NCBI GenBank assembly: GCA_019420945.1
Contig: JAHZGF010000015.1
Coordinates: 1-59,819, forward strand
DNA from: Clostridiales bacterium
Lineage (GTDB): Bacteria > Bacillota > Clostridia > Oscillospirales > Oscillospiraceae
Length of the DNA: 59,819 bases
Reading direction: 5' to 3'
Below the pieces are notes generated by a model, which saw only the letters and a list, made by a program, of their open reading frames with translations, had not been told where the DNA came from and did no database searches. Position numbers and translations under genes: made by a program. Below are positions 16,975-25,666 of the stretch, piece by piece; position 1 is the stretch's first letter; every line of letters starts with the position of its first letter.

Positions 16975-17847
16975 TTGTATTTGATCTTACTATGCTTCGG
17001 AACACTCTTTGGCCTGGGAGCGTTCTTTTTACTGGCCGGACTTCTCCGGCTGCCCACTTCCGCCAGCACAAAGGCCGTGTTGACCGTCACAAATCGGGGA
17101 AAGGCGAAAAAGAACAGCATGAACGCCATCCTGTTCGACATGGCGGCAAAGGCCGCGCCTCTGGTTCGGCTGGACGCCTATAAACGGCGCAAGCTGGAGG
17201 CCCAGCTTAAATCCGCCGAAATTCAAATGTCCCCGGAAACCTATGTGGCGGCAGCCTGGGTCAAGGCTGGCCTGATTGGACTGCTGGTGATCCCGGCCCT
17301 GCTGATTTTCCCTATTCTGGCGCCGGTGATCCTCTTTCTGGCGGTGGCTGTTTTTTTCAAGGAGCAGAAACGGGCGGATGAGATCGTCCAGCAGCGGCGG
17401 GAAGAAATTGAAACGGAGCTGCCCCGTTTTGTCAATACCGTGGAGCAGGAGCTTCGTTCCTCCCGTGATGTACTGAATATCCTGAAAGCCTACCAGCACA
17501 ACGCCGGTCACGCCATGAAGCGGGAGCTGGAGATCACGATTGCGGATATGGCCTCCGGCAACGAGGAAAACGCCCTGACGCGCTGGGAGAGCCGGATCGG
17601 AAGCACCATGCTCTCCGATGTGGTGCGCGGGCTGATCTCCGTCAAGCGCGGCGACAACGGCATTATGTACTTCCAAATGCTCTCCATGACCTTCAAGCAG
17701 CTTGAACTCCAAAAGCTGAAGCTGGAGGCCATGAAGCAGCCGGGAAAAATGCGGAAGTATTCCTTTATGCTCCTGGGCTGCTTCCTGCTGATGTATCTGG
17801 GCGTTCTGGGCTATGTGGTCCTGGAAGCCTTTGGAGATTTGTTCTGA
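16975..17847 (+). CDS. tadC: TadC-like inner-membrane pilus platform protein
   Basis: A 290-residue protein with an N-terminal membrane segment, two more at about 95-125, a soluble T2SSF domain (about 130-255) containing ETELPRFVNTVEQELRSSRD, and a final hydrophobic pair. It pairs with TadB. The start is TTG with GAGGTG about 6 bases upstream. Its stop overlaps a possible ATG for the next gene. Confidence 0.85.
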   Translation: MYLILLCFGTLFGLGAFFLLAGLLRLPTSASTKAVLTVTNRGKAKKNSMNAILFDMAAKAAPLVRLDAYKRRKLEAQLKSAEIQMSPETYVAAAWVKAGLIGLLVIPALLIFPILAPVILFLAVAVFFKEQKRADEIVQQRREEIETELPRFVNTVEQELRSSRDVLNILKAYQHNAGHAMKRELEITIADMASGNEENALTRWESRIGSTMLSDVVRGLISVKRGDNGIMYFQMLSMTFKQLELQKLKLEAMKQPGKMRKYSFMLLGCFLLMYLGVLGYVVLEAFGDLF

Positions 17848-17864
17848 TGAAGGGAGGTAGCTGT

Positions 17865-18260
17865 TTGAGGCGGCTGCTGAAAGAAAAACGCGGGGAGGGC
17901 TTTGTGGATGTGTGCGTCCTTGTCCTGTCCGTTGCGCTTGTTCTGGCGCTGGTGGTCCGCATCGCCCCGGTGTTTGTGGCGAAACAAAACCTGGATGTGT
18001 TTGCGGATGAGCTGGTGCGGACAGCGGAGATCAATGGGCGGGTCGGTTCCGCCACCAACGCGAAAGCGGCGGATCTCCGGGAGGAAACAGGGCTTGACCC
18101 GGATATTTCATGGAGCGACACCGGCAAAATCCAGCTCGGCAACGAGGTGACGGTGACGCTTACCACCACCGTTAATCTCGGCCTGTTCGGGGAGTTTGCG
18201 TCCTTCCCGGTCACACTCACCGCACGGGCCACAGGAGCCTCGGAGGTGTATTGGAAATGA
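17865..18260 (+). CDS. TadE-like pseudopilin (DUF4320-like)
   Basis: A 131-residue protein with a short basic start, then KRGEGFVDVCVLVLSVALVL, a prepilin-like junction and helix (about residues 8-28), and a soluble beta-rich C-terminal domain. This matches the DUF4320 proteins found in Firmicutes ICEs and resembles TadE/TadF. The TTG at 17865 is preferred over the ATG at 17847 because GGGAGG lies 8 bases before it. It overlaps the next gene by 4 bp. Confidence 0.75.
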   Translation: MRRLLKEKRGEGFVDVCVLVLSVALVLALVVRIAPVFVAKQNLDVFADELVRTAEINGRVGSATNAKAADLREETGLDPDISWSDTGKIQLGNEVTVTLTTTVNLGLFGEFASFPVTLTARATGASEVYWK

Positions 18261-18802
18261 ACAGGCTGAAAACAGTTTTGAAAGACAGGTCCGGGCAGGG
18301 CACGCCCATGATTCTGGCGGTGGTGGTCTGCTGCCTGATTTTGGCCTGCGTGGTGTTTGAATATATGCGGCTGATGATTGTGGCGCAGGGCGTCCGGGAT
18401 TCTGTTCAATCCGCTATCGTAGCGGTGGCAACGGAAAATTGGGATGAAGCCTACCCCGGCCTGCGGGAAGGGTATTCGGGAGGCTACCAGCTTTCCGGTT
18501 CGTCCTGGACAAAGAATGTCACTACCGGGAATGTGTATGACCGGCTGCAACAGGTGTTGGGCCTGGTGTACGAGGATGGGCGGTATCTGAAATACGCGGG
18601 GCCGGATTTGGAATATCGCTTTTATGATCTGCGCATGGAACTGGAAAACGCCCCGTTTGCACCCTCCGCGCCGGAGGGAATCACGCAGCTCAATGTGACG
18701 GGAACGGTCACGGTGGAGGTGCCCCTTTCCTTTGGGTTCGGCCATCTGCCGCCCATGCAGATCACCATGAAGCTCAACGCCAAATATGTTCCCCGGTTTT
18801 AG
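18257..18802 (+). CDS. TadE/TadG-like pseudopilin
   Basis: A 181-residue protein with RSGQGTPMILAVVVCCLILA near the N-terminus, a prepilin-like cleavage context followed by a membrane helix, then a soluble domain. The pattern is that of TadE/TadG minor pilins. The ATG at 18257 (overlapping the upstream TGA) has GGAGGTG 8 bases upstream and is preferred over the TTG at 18251. It closes the contiguous Tad gene block. Confidence 0.75.
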   Translation: MNRLKTVLKDRSGQGTPMILAVVVCCLILACVVFEYMRLMIVAQGVRDSVQSAIVAVATENWDEAYPGLREGYSGGYQLSGSSWTKNVTTGNVYDRLQQVLGLVYEDGRYLKYAGPDLEYRFYDLRMELENAPFAPSAPEGITQLNVTGTVTVEVPLSFGFGHLPPMQITMKLNAKYVPRF

Positions 18803-18887
18803 ATTTTGTCTATTTCTGCCTGGCGGTTTCCCATAGCGCAAAAAAATGTTTGTGTGTTCTTCCACCTGGACTCCGGTATTGTGCAAC

Positions 18888-18931
18888 TGATATAATGAGG
18901 GCAGAGGAACACATTGATTTTTTGATATAAT
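18888..18931 (+). promoter_or_regulatory. Two extended -10 promoter elements
   Basis: The 153-bp gap between the last TadE-like gene and the next gene contains TGATATAAT twice, at 18888-18896 and 18923-18931. Both match the extended -10 consensus TGnTATAAT exactly. Neither has a good -35 box. They could start a transcript for the DUF6550-like and secreted-protein genes. Confidence 0.5.
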
Positions 18932-18955
18932 TTCACCTTAAAAGGAGGATTCCAG

Positions 18956-19501
18956 ATGAACGAAAAAAATAAAAAACTGCTTGCCATCGTCGGTGTGGCG
19001 GCGGTGCTGCTGATCGTGATCGGTGTTTCTGTGTCCATGCTCGGCAAAAGCAGTCAGCCGTCCGGGACGGACCCGGCCGCCGCCCCTACGGATGTTACCA
19101 CGGAGGATGTGAGCCAGCCCCCGGAGGAAGAAACCACGACGCCCACAGTGGAGGTCCCCGATGTTTCCGCGCCGGAAAACACCCCTGCGCAGGAACAGGC
19201 TGATCCTGTCCTGGATGTGGAGCAGGAGGATCAGGTGGATGTTGATTTGACCGACAGTGAGAGAAAGCCGGAAACCACTCCGCCGCCCGCACCGTCCCCG
19301 GAGGAACAGCAGGCGGCCAGCGAGAACGATGAGCCGATTGTTTCCGATCCCGCTGCCAATCAGCCCCAGAACGGCGATACGCAGAACGGCTCTATTTACA
19401 TTGAGGGCTTCGGCTGGATTCCTGACGAGGGCGGCAGTTCTGTGCAGCACAATATTGATTCAGATGGAGATATAAATAAGCAAGTCGGCATCATGGGATG
19501 A
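18956..19501 (+). CDS. DUF6550-like membrane-anchored acidic protein
   Basis: A 181-residue protein with an N-terminal membrane anchor (about residues 8-28) and a long, disordered, acidic Pro/Thr/Glu-rich stalk. The C-terminus contains IYIEGFGWIPD and ends DSDGDINKQVGIMG. The ending matches proteins annotated DUF6550 in clostridial ICEs. AAAGGAGG precedes the ATG. Its place after the pseudopilins and before the large secreted protein suggests a surface role linked to the pilus (inference). Confidence 0.7.
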   Translation: MNEKNKKLLAIVGVAAVLLIVIGVSVSMLGKSSQPSGTDPAAAPTDVTTEDVSQPPEEETTTPTVEVPDVSAPENTPAQEQADPVLDVEQEDQVDVDLTDSERKPETTPPPAPSPEEQQAASENDEPIVSDPAANQPQNGDTQNGSIYIEGFGWIPDEGGSSVQHNIDSDGDINKQVGIMG

Positions 19502-19581
19502 CCCTTGGCACAGGAGTGCGGCATTTCTGCCGTACTCTTTTTATGCTCTTTTTCAAAAATCAGCAGACTGGAGGTGCGCTT

Positions 19582-21282
19582 TTGAAACGGATTTTTGCCT
19601 TCTTTTTGAGCTTTTTGCTTATTCTGGGCATTTGCCCGATGAGCGCCCTGGCCGACACCGGAGGCAGCGGGAATGTGGACGGCGGTGGCGGCAGCATGGG
19701 ACAGGGGACCTCGCAGAACTCATGGAACCCCGGCATGGATGGCGTAAGGATTACCGTTGTGGACGCAGAATCCGGCCAGCCGGTTTCTACTCCCTTCGAC
19801 CTGACAAACAAAAATCCTACGATTAAAATTCATTTTGGAAAGATCAGCAAAATCCAATACAGCAGAGGGACGGGCATTTCCCCCACCACAGGAAATTACG
19901 ATTATTATACGCCTGCACAGGCTATGCCCCGCATTATCAGCAGCGGCAGTACCAAGGCAAATATTGAGGCCATCAAGAAATATTTTTGTTCTGAGTATGC
20001 GGTCGAGCTGGTGGCGCAGCAGACAGGGATCAACTATGATGAACTGATTGGCGGCGAGTATAAGTTGCTTTTGGAGCCAATGGCCTACTTCAAGCACAAT
20101 GGAGTTATGTACGCCATGACCGCCCATGAAGCGGCCCTCTACGACAACCAGACGGGCGGCGCCCTGCGCAGGACCATGACGAGCCTGACCCATAAAAACC
20201 TCCCGCTGGCGATGTACCTTGAATATTCGGATTTAGGCTTTGCGGCCTATTCCGGTCCCGCGAACAAGACCTGTTCCAATGATACTATCATCGCCTACCT
20301 GGGCATGGGCATTGTCCGGTTTGAGGAACAGCCCCCGGAGCAGCCGGAACCCACCGACTATGACTACGAATACCGGGTGGACACCGATGTGATAACGCCG
20401 GTGACGCTCTATGCCGGTTCTGAGATCAACCCGGACGGCCCCGCCACTGTGACCTTTACCATCAAGGGCAGCACCTACCGCATGAGAAATATCGTCATCC
20501 CGGAGGGGGACAGTCAGCTTGCGTGGGTGAAGTGGCATACCCCGTCCGAACCGCAGGATATTACCATCACAGTACGCACAAACCGGGGGACTCTGAGCCA
20601 GACTACCATCAAGGCAAAAGTGGTTGATCTTTCCGGCAACGACCCGCCGGACCCGAAGGCCACCGACACCGCAGGAAGCTGGCGGCCCAGCGACGTTCCC
20701 AGCCGGGAGGAAAAGTCCTACGCCGCATGGAGCGTGTGGTGGGCACAGTGGCACCCGTATTGGGTGTGGCACAGTACCGGCGACGGTGATGGATATTGGG
20801 TGGATGAGGGCTGGTATGATTTCTTCCGGGACAACTATTCCGCCTCCATGACCGCCACCACGAGGATTGAACCGGATGAGAAGGTGCCCACGGCGGCCGG
20901 GAACACCATGAAATCCGGCTACGGCGTGAGCAACACCGTCACCGCCACGGTCAGCACATCGGCGCCCATGTCCCACTACACCTACGGCCAGACGGCGGTT
21001 TCCTATTTTCCCGAATTTAACTATACGACCTACTGGCGCCTGCTGGACCCGCTCTCCAGCGGAAAAACAGCCCGGTTCCAGTTTGCCGAAAATATTTACA
21101 GCACCTACAAGCAGCGGATCCATTTTTCGCCGGTGTGGTTCCCCGATGGGAGCTATACGGTCAATACCCATGTGATGGATATTTGGACCCCGGCAGGGAT
21201 GCTCTGCGCCAACCTCACCGATTCCGTGACAATCAGCGGTTCCCTTTACGATGACTGGCATATCGCGCCGGGGAACCCATAA
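19582..21282 (+). CDS. Large secreted protein, candidate surface or pilus-associated factor
   Basis: A 566-residue exported protein. The TTG at 19582 is chosen because GGAGGTG lies upstream and a clean signal peptide follows (MKRIFAFFLSFLLILGICPM, cleavage after ALA about residue 26). A Gly/Asn-rich linker precedes a domain of about 200 residues, an acidic Pro/Glu break at about 253-265, then beta-rich domains and a Trp/Tyr-rich segment (SVWWAQWHPYWVWHS, about 393-407). No LPxTG sorting signal or C-terminal membrane helix is visible. It follows the Tad genes and could be an adhesin or mating-pair factor; no known family was recognised. Confidence 0.7.
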   Translation: MKRIFAFFLSFLLILGICPMSALADTGGSGNVDGGGGSMGQGTSQNSWNPGMDGVRITVVDAESGQPVSTPFDLTNKNPTIKIHFGKISKIQYSRGTGISPTTGNYDYYTPAQAMPRIISSGSTKANIEAIKKYFCSEYAVELVAQQTGINYDELIGGEYKLLLEPMAYFKHNGVMYAMTAHEAALYDNQTGGALRRTMTSLTHKNLPLAMYLEYSDLGFAAYSGPANKTCSNDTIIAYLGMGIVRFEEQPPEQPEPTDYDYEYRVDTDVITPVTLYAGSEINPDGPATVTFTIKGSTYRMRNIVIPEGDSQLAWVKWHTPSEPQDITITVRTNRGTLSQTTIKAKVVDLSGNDPPDPKATDTAGSWRPSDVPSREEKSYAAWSVWWAQWHPYWVWHSTGDGDGYWVDEGWYDFFRDNYSASMTATTRIEPDEKVPTAAGNTMKSGYGVSNTVTATVSTSAPMSHYTYGQTAVSYFPEFNYTTYWRLLDPLSSGKTARFQFAENIYSTYKQRIHFSPVWFPDGSYTVNTHVMDIWTPAGMLCANLTDSVTISGSLYDDWHIAPGNP

Positions 21283-21299
21283 CAGGAAAGGAAAAGACA

Positions 21300-21710
21300 A
21301 TGAACAGCAATAGAGGAATCAGGGTAATGATATTTGAGCCGGGAAGGGAACCTTATACCGCTGTGCTGGAGGATTCCCTGGAACACCGGCAGGCCCTTGT
21401 CGGCGGCGAGATCGAATGTATATCCCTGCCCCATGAAACCGTCCCGTGCTGTAATGCCGGTGGCAAATGGATGGGCCTGCCCGTAAATCGACAGTTCGGG
21501 AATGACACGATCCACGGGACATTCTTTCTCTATGGCGACACCCCGGAAGGGCACAGCCTATCGCTGACCGAGAACCAGATCGCCTATTTCCGGCATTACT
21601 TTACGGGGCCGCAGCCCTCCGCCGTGACCTTTGAGGTACAATCAGCGAAAGATATGGAGGAATTTCTGCGGCTGATGTTCGGGGATCGGAAAGGTGGTGG
21701 TTCAAAATGA
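21300..21710 (+). CDS. DUF3846-domain protein
   Basis: A 136-residue protein with the DUF3846 layout: an N-terminal strand IRVMIFEPGREPYTAVLED, a middle VGGEIECISLPHE, then GLPVNRQFGNDTIHGTFFL. The family is widespread in ICEs and phages and has no proven function. The ATG follows AGGAAAGG. It overlaps the next gene by 4 bp. Confidence 0.8.
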   Translation: MNSNRGIRVMIFEPGREPYTAVLEDSLEHRQALVGGEIECISLPHETVPCCNAGGKWMGLPVNRQFGNDTIHGTFFLYGDTPEGHSLSLTENQIAYFRHYFTGPQPSAVTFEVQSAKDMEEFLRLMFGDRKGGGSK

Positions 21711-22084
21711 GCAAGATGTTTTCTGTTGTGACCCTCTCCTCTGATTATGGAATGTGGGTGGAATACTTTGCCACCGGATGCCCTGACTGTGCGGATGATC
21801 TTTTGGATGATACTGTTATCCGGGATGACCTTGCAAGCCAGCCCAAAGACAGCACAATTTGTGTAGAGGTAGAAACCTATCTCTATGGCGAAGGGGAAAC
21901 GATACGGGCCAGCGAGGAAGATTTGGCTGATCTCAGCCGCCGTTTTGATGAACTGCGGGAGGGTAGCCAGCTTGACCGGATTGGCGCTCACAGCTTTTCC
22001 TTTCCTTTGGATTCTCTTTCTCTCGATTTTGCCGAAGATCAGGAGCCGGAGGAATGGGAGGATGAGGACGATTTGGAACTATAA
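21707..22084 (+). CDS. Acidic ICE protein of unknown function
   Basis: A 125-residue, very acidic protein with a Cys-x2-Cys (GCPDCADD) at about residue 25 and a C-terminus of almost only Asp, Glu and Leu. It overlaps the DUF3846 gene by 4 bp (ATGA). Small acidic proteins of this kind in mobile elements can be DNA mimics or anti-defence factors, but nothing here proves that. Confidence 0.6.
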   Translation: MSKMFSVVTLSSDYGMWVEYFATGCPDCADDLLDDTVIRDDLASQPKDSTICVEVETYLYGEGETIRASEEDLADLSRRFDELREGSQLDRIGAHSFSFPLDSLSLDFAEDQEPEEWEDEDDLEL

Positions 22085-22113
22085 ACTGCGGCAAGGAAAG
22101 CGAGGTTGATAGA

Positions 22114-22812
22114 TTGCTGCTGCCGATCATTATGATTTTGGTATGTGTACTGCTGGGAGGCGGTACGCTTCTTTTTTTAAAATTCTCAGAAAAGCGCAAG
22201 AAGGCCAAGAGCAGAGATAAGGAAGAACTGGCGCAGATGACCGCCAATGAGTTTGTCAATGTCAAGGATATTCGCGGGAGCTTCCTCTACACCCGTGACG
22301 GCATGGCGCTGGCGTACCTGAAAATATTTCCCATCAGCACGGAGCTGTTCAGCAAGAATGAAAAGCGCTTGATCGCCAAGCAGCTCACGGCCAGCCTGTC
22401 CAGCGGCCAATATCCGTTTCAGCTTTTGGCGGTTTCCCGCCCGGTGGATATTTCTCCCCTGATGGCGGAGCTGTCCTCCACCCTCACTTCTTCATCGGAT
22501 ATAAAGCAGAAGGAATTGCTGAAGCATGAGATCGTGGAGATGGGCGGGTTTGCCCTCTCCGGCGAGGTGGTGGAACGGCAGTTTTACATCAAAATCTGGG
22601 ACAAGGCGGTTGATGGTGTAGAGCGGGAGCTGCTGCAAAAGCTGAAATATCTGTCCGGCTATTTTGCCGACTGCGGCATCCAGACCGAGATTCTGGAGCA
22701 GCAGGACATTGTACGGCTGTGCAATCTGGTGAACAACCCGGCCTATGTCCATTTGGAGGACGCCGGATTTGAAGCGGCGATCCCGATTTTAGAAAGTGTA
22801 GGTGTTGTGTAA
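22114..22812 (+). CDS. Membrane-anchored VirB4-accessory-like protein
   Basis: A 232-residue protein with one N-terminal membrane helix (residues 1-22), a basic linker, then a soluble domain containing NVKDIRGSFLYTRDG, SRPVDISPLM and EVVERQFYIKIW. The soluble part resembles the N-terminal, non-ATPase domain seen in VirB4/TraC relatives of ICEs, but it has no P-loop. The start is TTG after GCGAGG. It probably works with the VirB4 encoded at 23775. The two are separated by a PAPS-reductase-like gene. Confidence 0.6.
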   Translation: MLLPIIMILVCVLLGGGTLLFLKFSEKRKKAKSRDKEELAQMTANEFVNVKDIRGSFLYTRDGMALAYLKIFPISTELFSKNEKRLIAKQLTASLSSGQYPFQLLAVSRPVDISPLMAELSSTLTSSSDIKQKELLKHEIVEMGGFALSGEVVERQFYIKIWDKAVDGVERELLQKLKYLSGYFADCGIQTEILEQQDIVRLCNLVNNPAYVHLEDAGFEAAIPILESVGVV

Positions 22813-22814
22813 GA

Positions 22815-23759
22815 ATGAAGCACACCCGGCAGGATTTGAAAATTATGCAGGGTTGGAGCCTCGAAGAAAAGATCAAAGTATCGCAGATGAAAATATTGGA
22901 ATGGTACAGGGCGTACAACGGGCAGGTCTTTACCAGCTTTTCGGGCGGTAAGGATTCCACGGTACTCCTTGATTTGGCACGGCAGGTTTGCCCGGATATT
23001 CCCGCCGTGTATGTGGACACGGGGCTTGAATACCCCGAACTGCGTGATTTTGTAAAAACGAAAGACAATGTGATTTGGCTTCTCCCACGCTATCCGTACA
23101 CTCAGATTTTGGAAAAGTACGGATACCCGGTTATCTCTAAGGATATATCCGATGTTATCAGTGGTGCCCGGAAGGGCCAGCCTTACCGTCTGGCCCGCTT
23201 GAACGGAGAATCGCTGGACAAGAACGGAAAGAAGTCGATTTACAACTGTGAGAAGTATAAATATCTTCTGGACGCCCCCTTTGCGATCTCGGCCCGGTGC
23301 TGTTACTACATGAAAAAGGCCCCGCTGAACAAGTTTGAACGGCAGTCCGGGCGGCATCCCATTACGGGAGTGCTGGCCTGCGAGAGCAAGCTGCGGGAGC
23401 AGTCTTACCTCAAATTCGGCTGCAACGGCTATGAACGCAGGCGCTCCCTCAGCCAGCCCCTTGCCTTCTGGCGGGAGGAAGATATTTTGCGCTACCTGAG
23501 AATGACCGGCATCCCCTATACCCCCATCTATGGGGATATAGGGGAGGTCAAAAAGAGGAACGGCGCCCTGACTCTGAAAACCACCGGCGTTTCCAGATCG
23601 GGGTGTATGTATTGTATGTACGGCGTTCATCTGGAGCATGAGCCGAATCGGTTTCAGCTCATGGAGAAAACCCATCCCCAGCAGTACCACTACTGCATCC
23701 ATGAGCTGGGGCTGGGCGCCGTGCTGGATTATATCGGTGTGCCGTACTCGTGCCGCTGA
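22815..23759 (+). CDS. Phosphoadenosine phosphosulfate reductase family protein
   Basis: A 314-residue PP-loop ATP pyrophosphatase-type enzyme. The nucleotide motif SGGKDS is at residues 43-48. Cysteines at RCCYYMKK (about 160) and a late Cys-x2-Cys (SGCMYCMYG, about 260) could bind an iron-sulfur cluster, as in DndC/CysH relatives. The gene starts 2 bp after the upstream stop and is followed by virB4. Known relatives act in sulfate assimilation or in sulfur modification of DNA or tRNA. Its presence in a transfer operon suggests nucleic acid modification or a link to host sulfur metabolism; this is inference. Confidence 0.85.
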   Translation: MKHTRQDLKIMQGWSLEEKIKVSQMKILEWYRAYNGQVFTSFSGGKDSTVLLDLARQVCPDIPAVYVDTGLEYPELRDFVKTKDNVIWLLPRYPYTQILEKYGYPVISKDISDVISGARKGQPYRLARLNGESLDKNGKKSIYNCEKYKYLLDAPFAISARCCYYMKKAPLNKFERQSGRHPITGVLACESKLREQSYLKFGCNGYERRRSLSQPLAFWREEDILRYLRMTGIPYTPIYGDIGEVKKRNGALTLKTTGVSRSGCMYCMYGVHLEHEPNRFQLMEKTHPQQYHYCIHELGLGAVLDYIGVPYSCR

Positions 23760-23774
23760 TTTGGAGGTGTATCA

Positions 23775-25601
23775 TTGTTAGGAACCAAGAAAAAGGAAGA
23801 AACGCTCCCCGTCAATGAAGCGTTATTGAATGTCATTACCCCGATGGGGCTGGAAATCAAGCGGAACAGCCTTGTGATCGGTGAGAATATGGGAAAGGTC
23901 TACGGGGTGGTCCGCTATCCGCAAAAGGTGGAGATGGGCTGGCTCTCCAAAATCACGAATATCCCCAGCACCATTGTATCGGTGGGGATCACCCCGATTG
24001 ACAACAGCACCCTGATCTCCGCCCTCTCCAAAAGCATTGTCCAGCAGCGGGGCGCCGCCGACAGCGCCAAAGACCCGCTGACCCGTCAGCGGGCGGAAAA
24101 AGCCGCCGAGGACGGAGAGCATATCATGCAGAAGATCGACCAGGAGGGCGAAACCGTCGCCATGATGTCGCTCACGGTGATGCCGGTGGCGCAGGATGAG
24201 GCGGCCTTCACCAAAATCTGCCGCCGTGTGGAGAGCGCGTTCAGCGTTCAGAAATGCAAGGTTCGTACCCTTGCCAATCTGCAAAAGGAGGGGTTTCAGA
24301 GCATTTCGCCCACCTATCCCGCCAACGGGACGGTGGACAGCATTGTTTCCCGTATCATCCCCATGAGTACCTTTGTGGGCGGGTTCCCCTTCGCAAGCTC
24401 CGGTTACAGCGACGGCCGGGGCTATTATTTTGCCAAGGACAGCAGCGGCGGGCTGGTGATCCTGGACCCCTGGACACGCGGGAACGACCGCACCAACAGC
24501 AGCTTCGTTGTCATGGGCGTGGCCGGTATCGGCAAAAGCACCGTGGTCAAGCACATCATGCTTTCGGAGTACATGAAGGGGACGAAAATCCTGTGTATCG
24601 ACCCGGAATCCGAATACAAGGATATGTGCCGGAACCTGGGCGGCAACTGGCTGAACGCTGGCGGTGGGCGCAACGGCCGCTCCAACCTTTTGCAGATCAG
24701 ACCGGCGCCCCGTGACGATGAGGACGAAACCGACAAGCTCTATACGGATGAGGGAAATGGAATGTCCGATATGGCGCTCCATATCAAAACGCTGGAGATT
24801 ATCTTCTCCCTGTATCTGCCGAGCCTGACCGATATGCAAAAGGCCGTCCTGAAGCAGACAGTCATTGAACTGTATCATCAGTTCGGCATCTCCTGGGACA
24901 CAGACATTCGCCAGCTCAAAGCGACGGATTTTCCCATCATGGAAGATCTCCACGGCCTGATTGAAAAGAAAGCCGAGGCCAACCCGGACAATCCGGTGTT
25001 CCGTGACCTTGCCATGCTGCTGTATGACGCCGCCAAGGGCAGCGATAGCTTCCTTTGGAACGGGCACAGCACGCTGGAGGCCGATTCCCATTTTGTCTGC
25101 CTGGATACTCACAGCCTGCAAAACGCAGCGGACAACATCAAGCGGACGCAGTATTTCAATCTGCTGACCTGGTGCTGGGAGCAGATGAGCAACAATCGCG
25201 GGGAGCGGGTGCTTCTGGTGTGCGACGAGGCGTACCTGATGATCGACCCGCAGGTGCCGCAATCACTGGCCTTCCTGCGGAATGTGGAGAAGCGGTCCAG
25301 AAAATATGAGTCCGCCCTGGCGATTATATCCCATTCGGTGGTGGATTTCCTGGCGCCGGAGATCAAGATGTACGGGCAGGCCCTTTTGGATATTCCCTGC
25401 TACAAAATCCTGATGGGCTGCGACGGCAAAAACCTTCAGGAAACCACAGACCTCTACAACCTGACGGACGCCGAGCAGGAATTGTTGGAGAGCAAGCGAC
25501 GGGGACACGCCCTGTTCCTGGTCGGATCTAAGCGGCTTCATGTCAATTTTGAAATTCCGGCCTACAAGTTTGCCTACATGGGCAAGGCGGGCGGCCGGTA
25601 G
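23775..25601 (+). CDS. VirB4-type conjugation ATPase
   Basis: A 608-residue cytoplasmic ATPase of the type IV secretion system. An N-terminal domain of about 220 residues precedes Walker A GVAGIGKST at about 247-255. Walker B is LLVCDEAYLMID at about 480-491, followed by RNVEKRSRKYESALAIISH, the sensor-like segment typical of VirB4/TraC. The start is TTG with GGAGGTG upstream. VirB4 normally interacts with PrgI/VirB3, encoded here at 9163. Confidence 0.92.
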   Translation: MLGTKKKEETLPVNEALLNVITPMGLEIKRNSLVIGENMGKVYGVVRYPQKVEMGWLSKITNIPSTIVSVGITPIDNSTLISALSKSIVQQRGAADSAKDPLTRQRAEKAAEDGEHIMQKIDQEGETVAMMSLTVMPVAQDEAAFTKICRRVESAFSVQKCKVRTLANLQKEGFQSISPTYPANGTVDSIVSRIIPMSTFVGGFPFASSGYSDGRGYYFAKDSSGGLVILDPWTRGNDRTNSSFVVMGVAGIGKSTVVKHIMLSEYMKGTKILCIDPESEYKDMCRNLGGNWLNAGGGRNGRSNLLQIRPAPRDDEDETDKLYTDEGNGMSDMALHIKTLEIIFSLYLPSLTDMQKAVLKQTVIELYHQFGISWDTDIRQLKATDFPIMEDLHGLIEKKAEANPDNPVFRDLAMLLYDAAKGSDSFLWNGHSTLEADSHFVCLDTHSLQNAADNIKRTQYFNLLTWCWEQMSNNRGERVLLVCDEAYLMIDPQVPQSLAFLRNVEKRSRKYESALAIISHSVVDFLAPEIKMYGQALLDIPCYKILMGCDGKNLQETTDLYNLTDAEQELLESKRRGHALFLVGSKRLHVNFEIPAYKFAYMGKAGGR

Positions 25602-25609
25602 CACACCAC

Positions 25610-25635
25610 GGCGGCCGGGATGCTCCCCGGCCGCC
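25610..25635 (+). terminator. Strong GC hairpin after virB4
   Basis: GGCGGCCGGG (25610-25619) pairs perfectly with CCCGGCCGCC (25626-25635) around a 6-nt loop, 8 bp after the virB4 stop. The downstream stretch has only scattered T residues, so it may be a weak terminator or an mRNA-stabilising hairpin. Confidence 0.55.
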
Positions 25636-25666
25636 TTACTTATTCACGAACAGGAGGCGTTTTCTG

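Noticed and set aside
22114..25601. VirB4 split by insertion of the PAPS-reductase-like gene
   Set aside because: The downstream VirB4 is 608 residues and seems to have its own N-terminal domain, so the upstream protein is more likely a separate accessory subunit.
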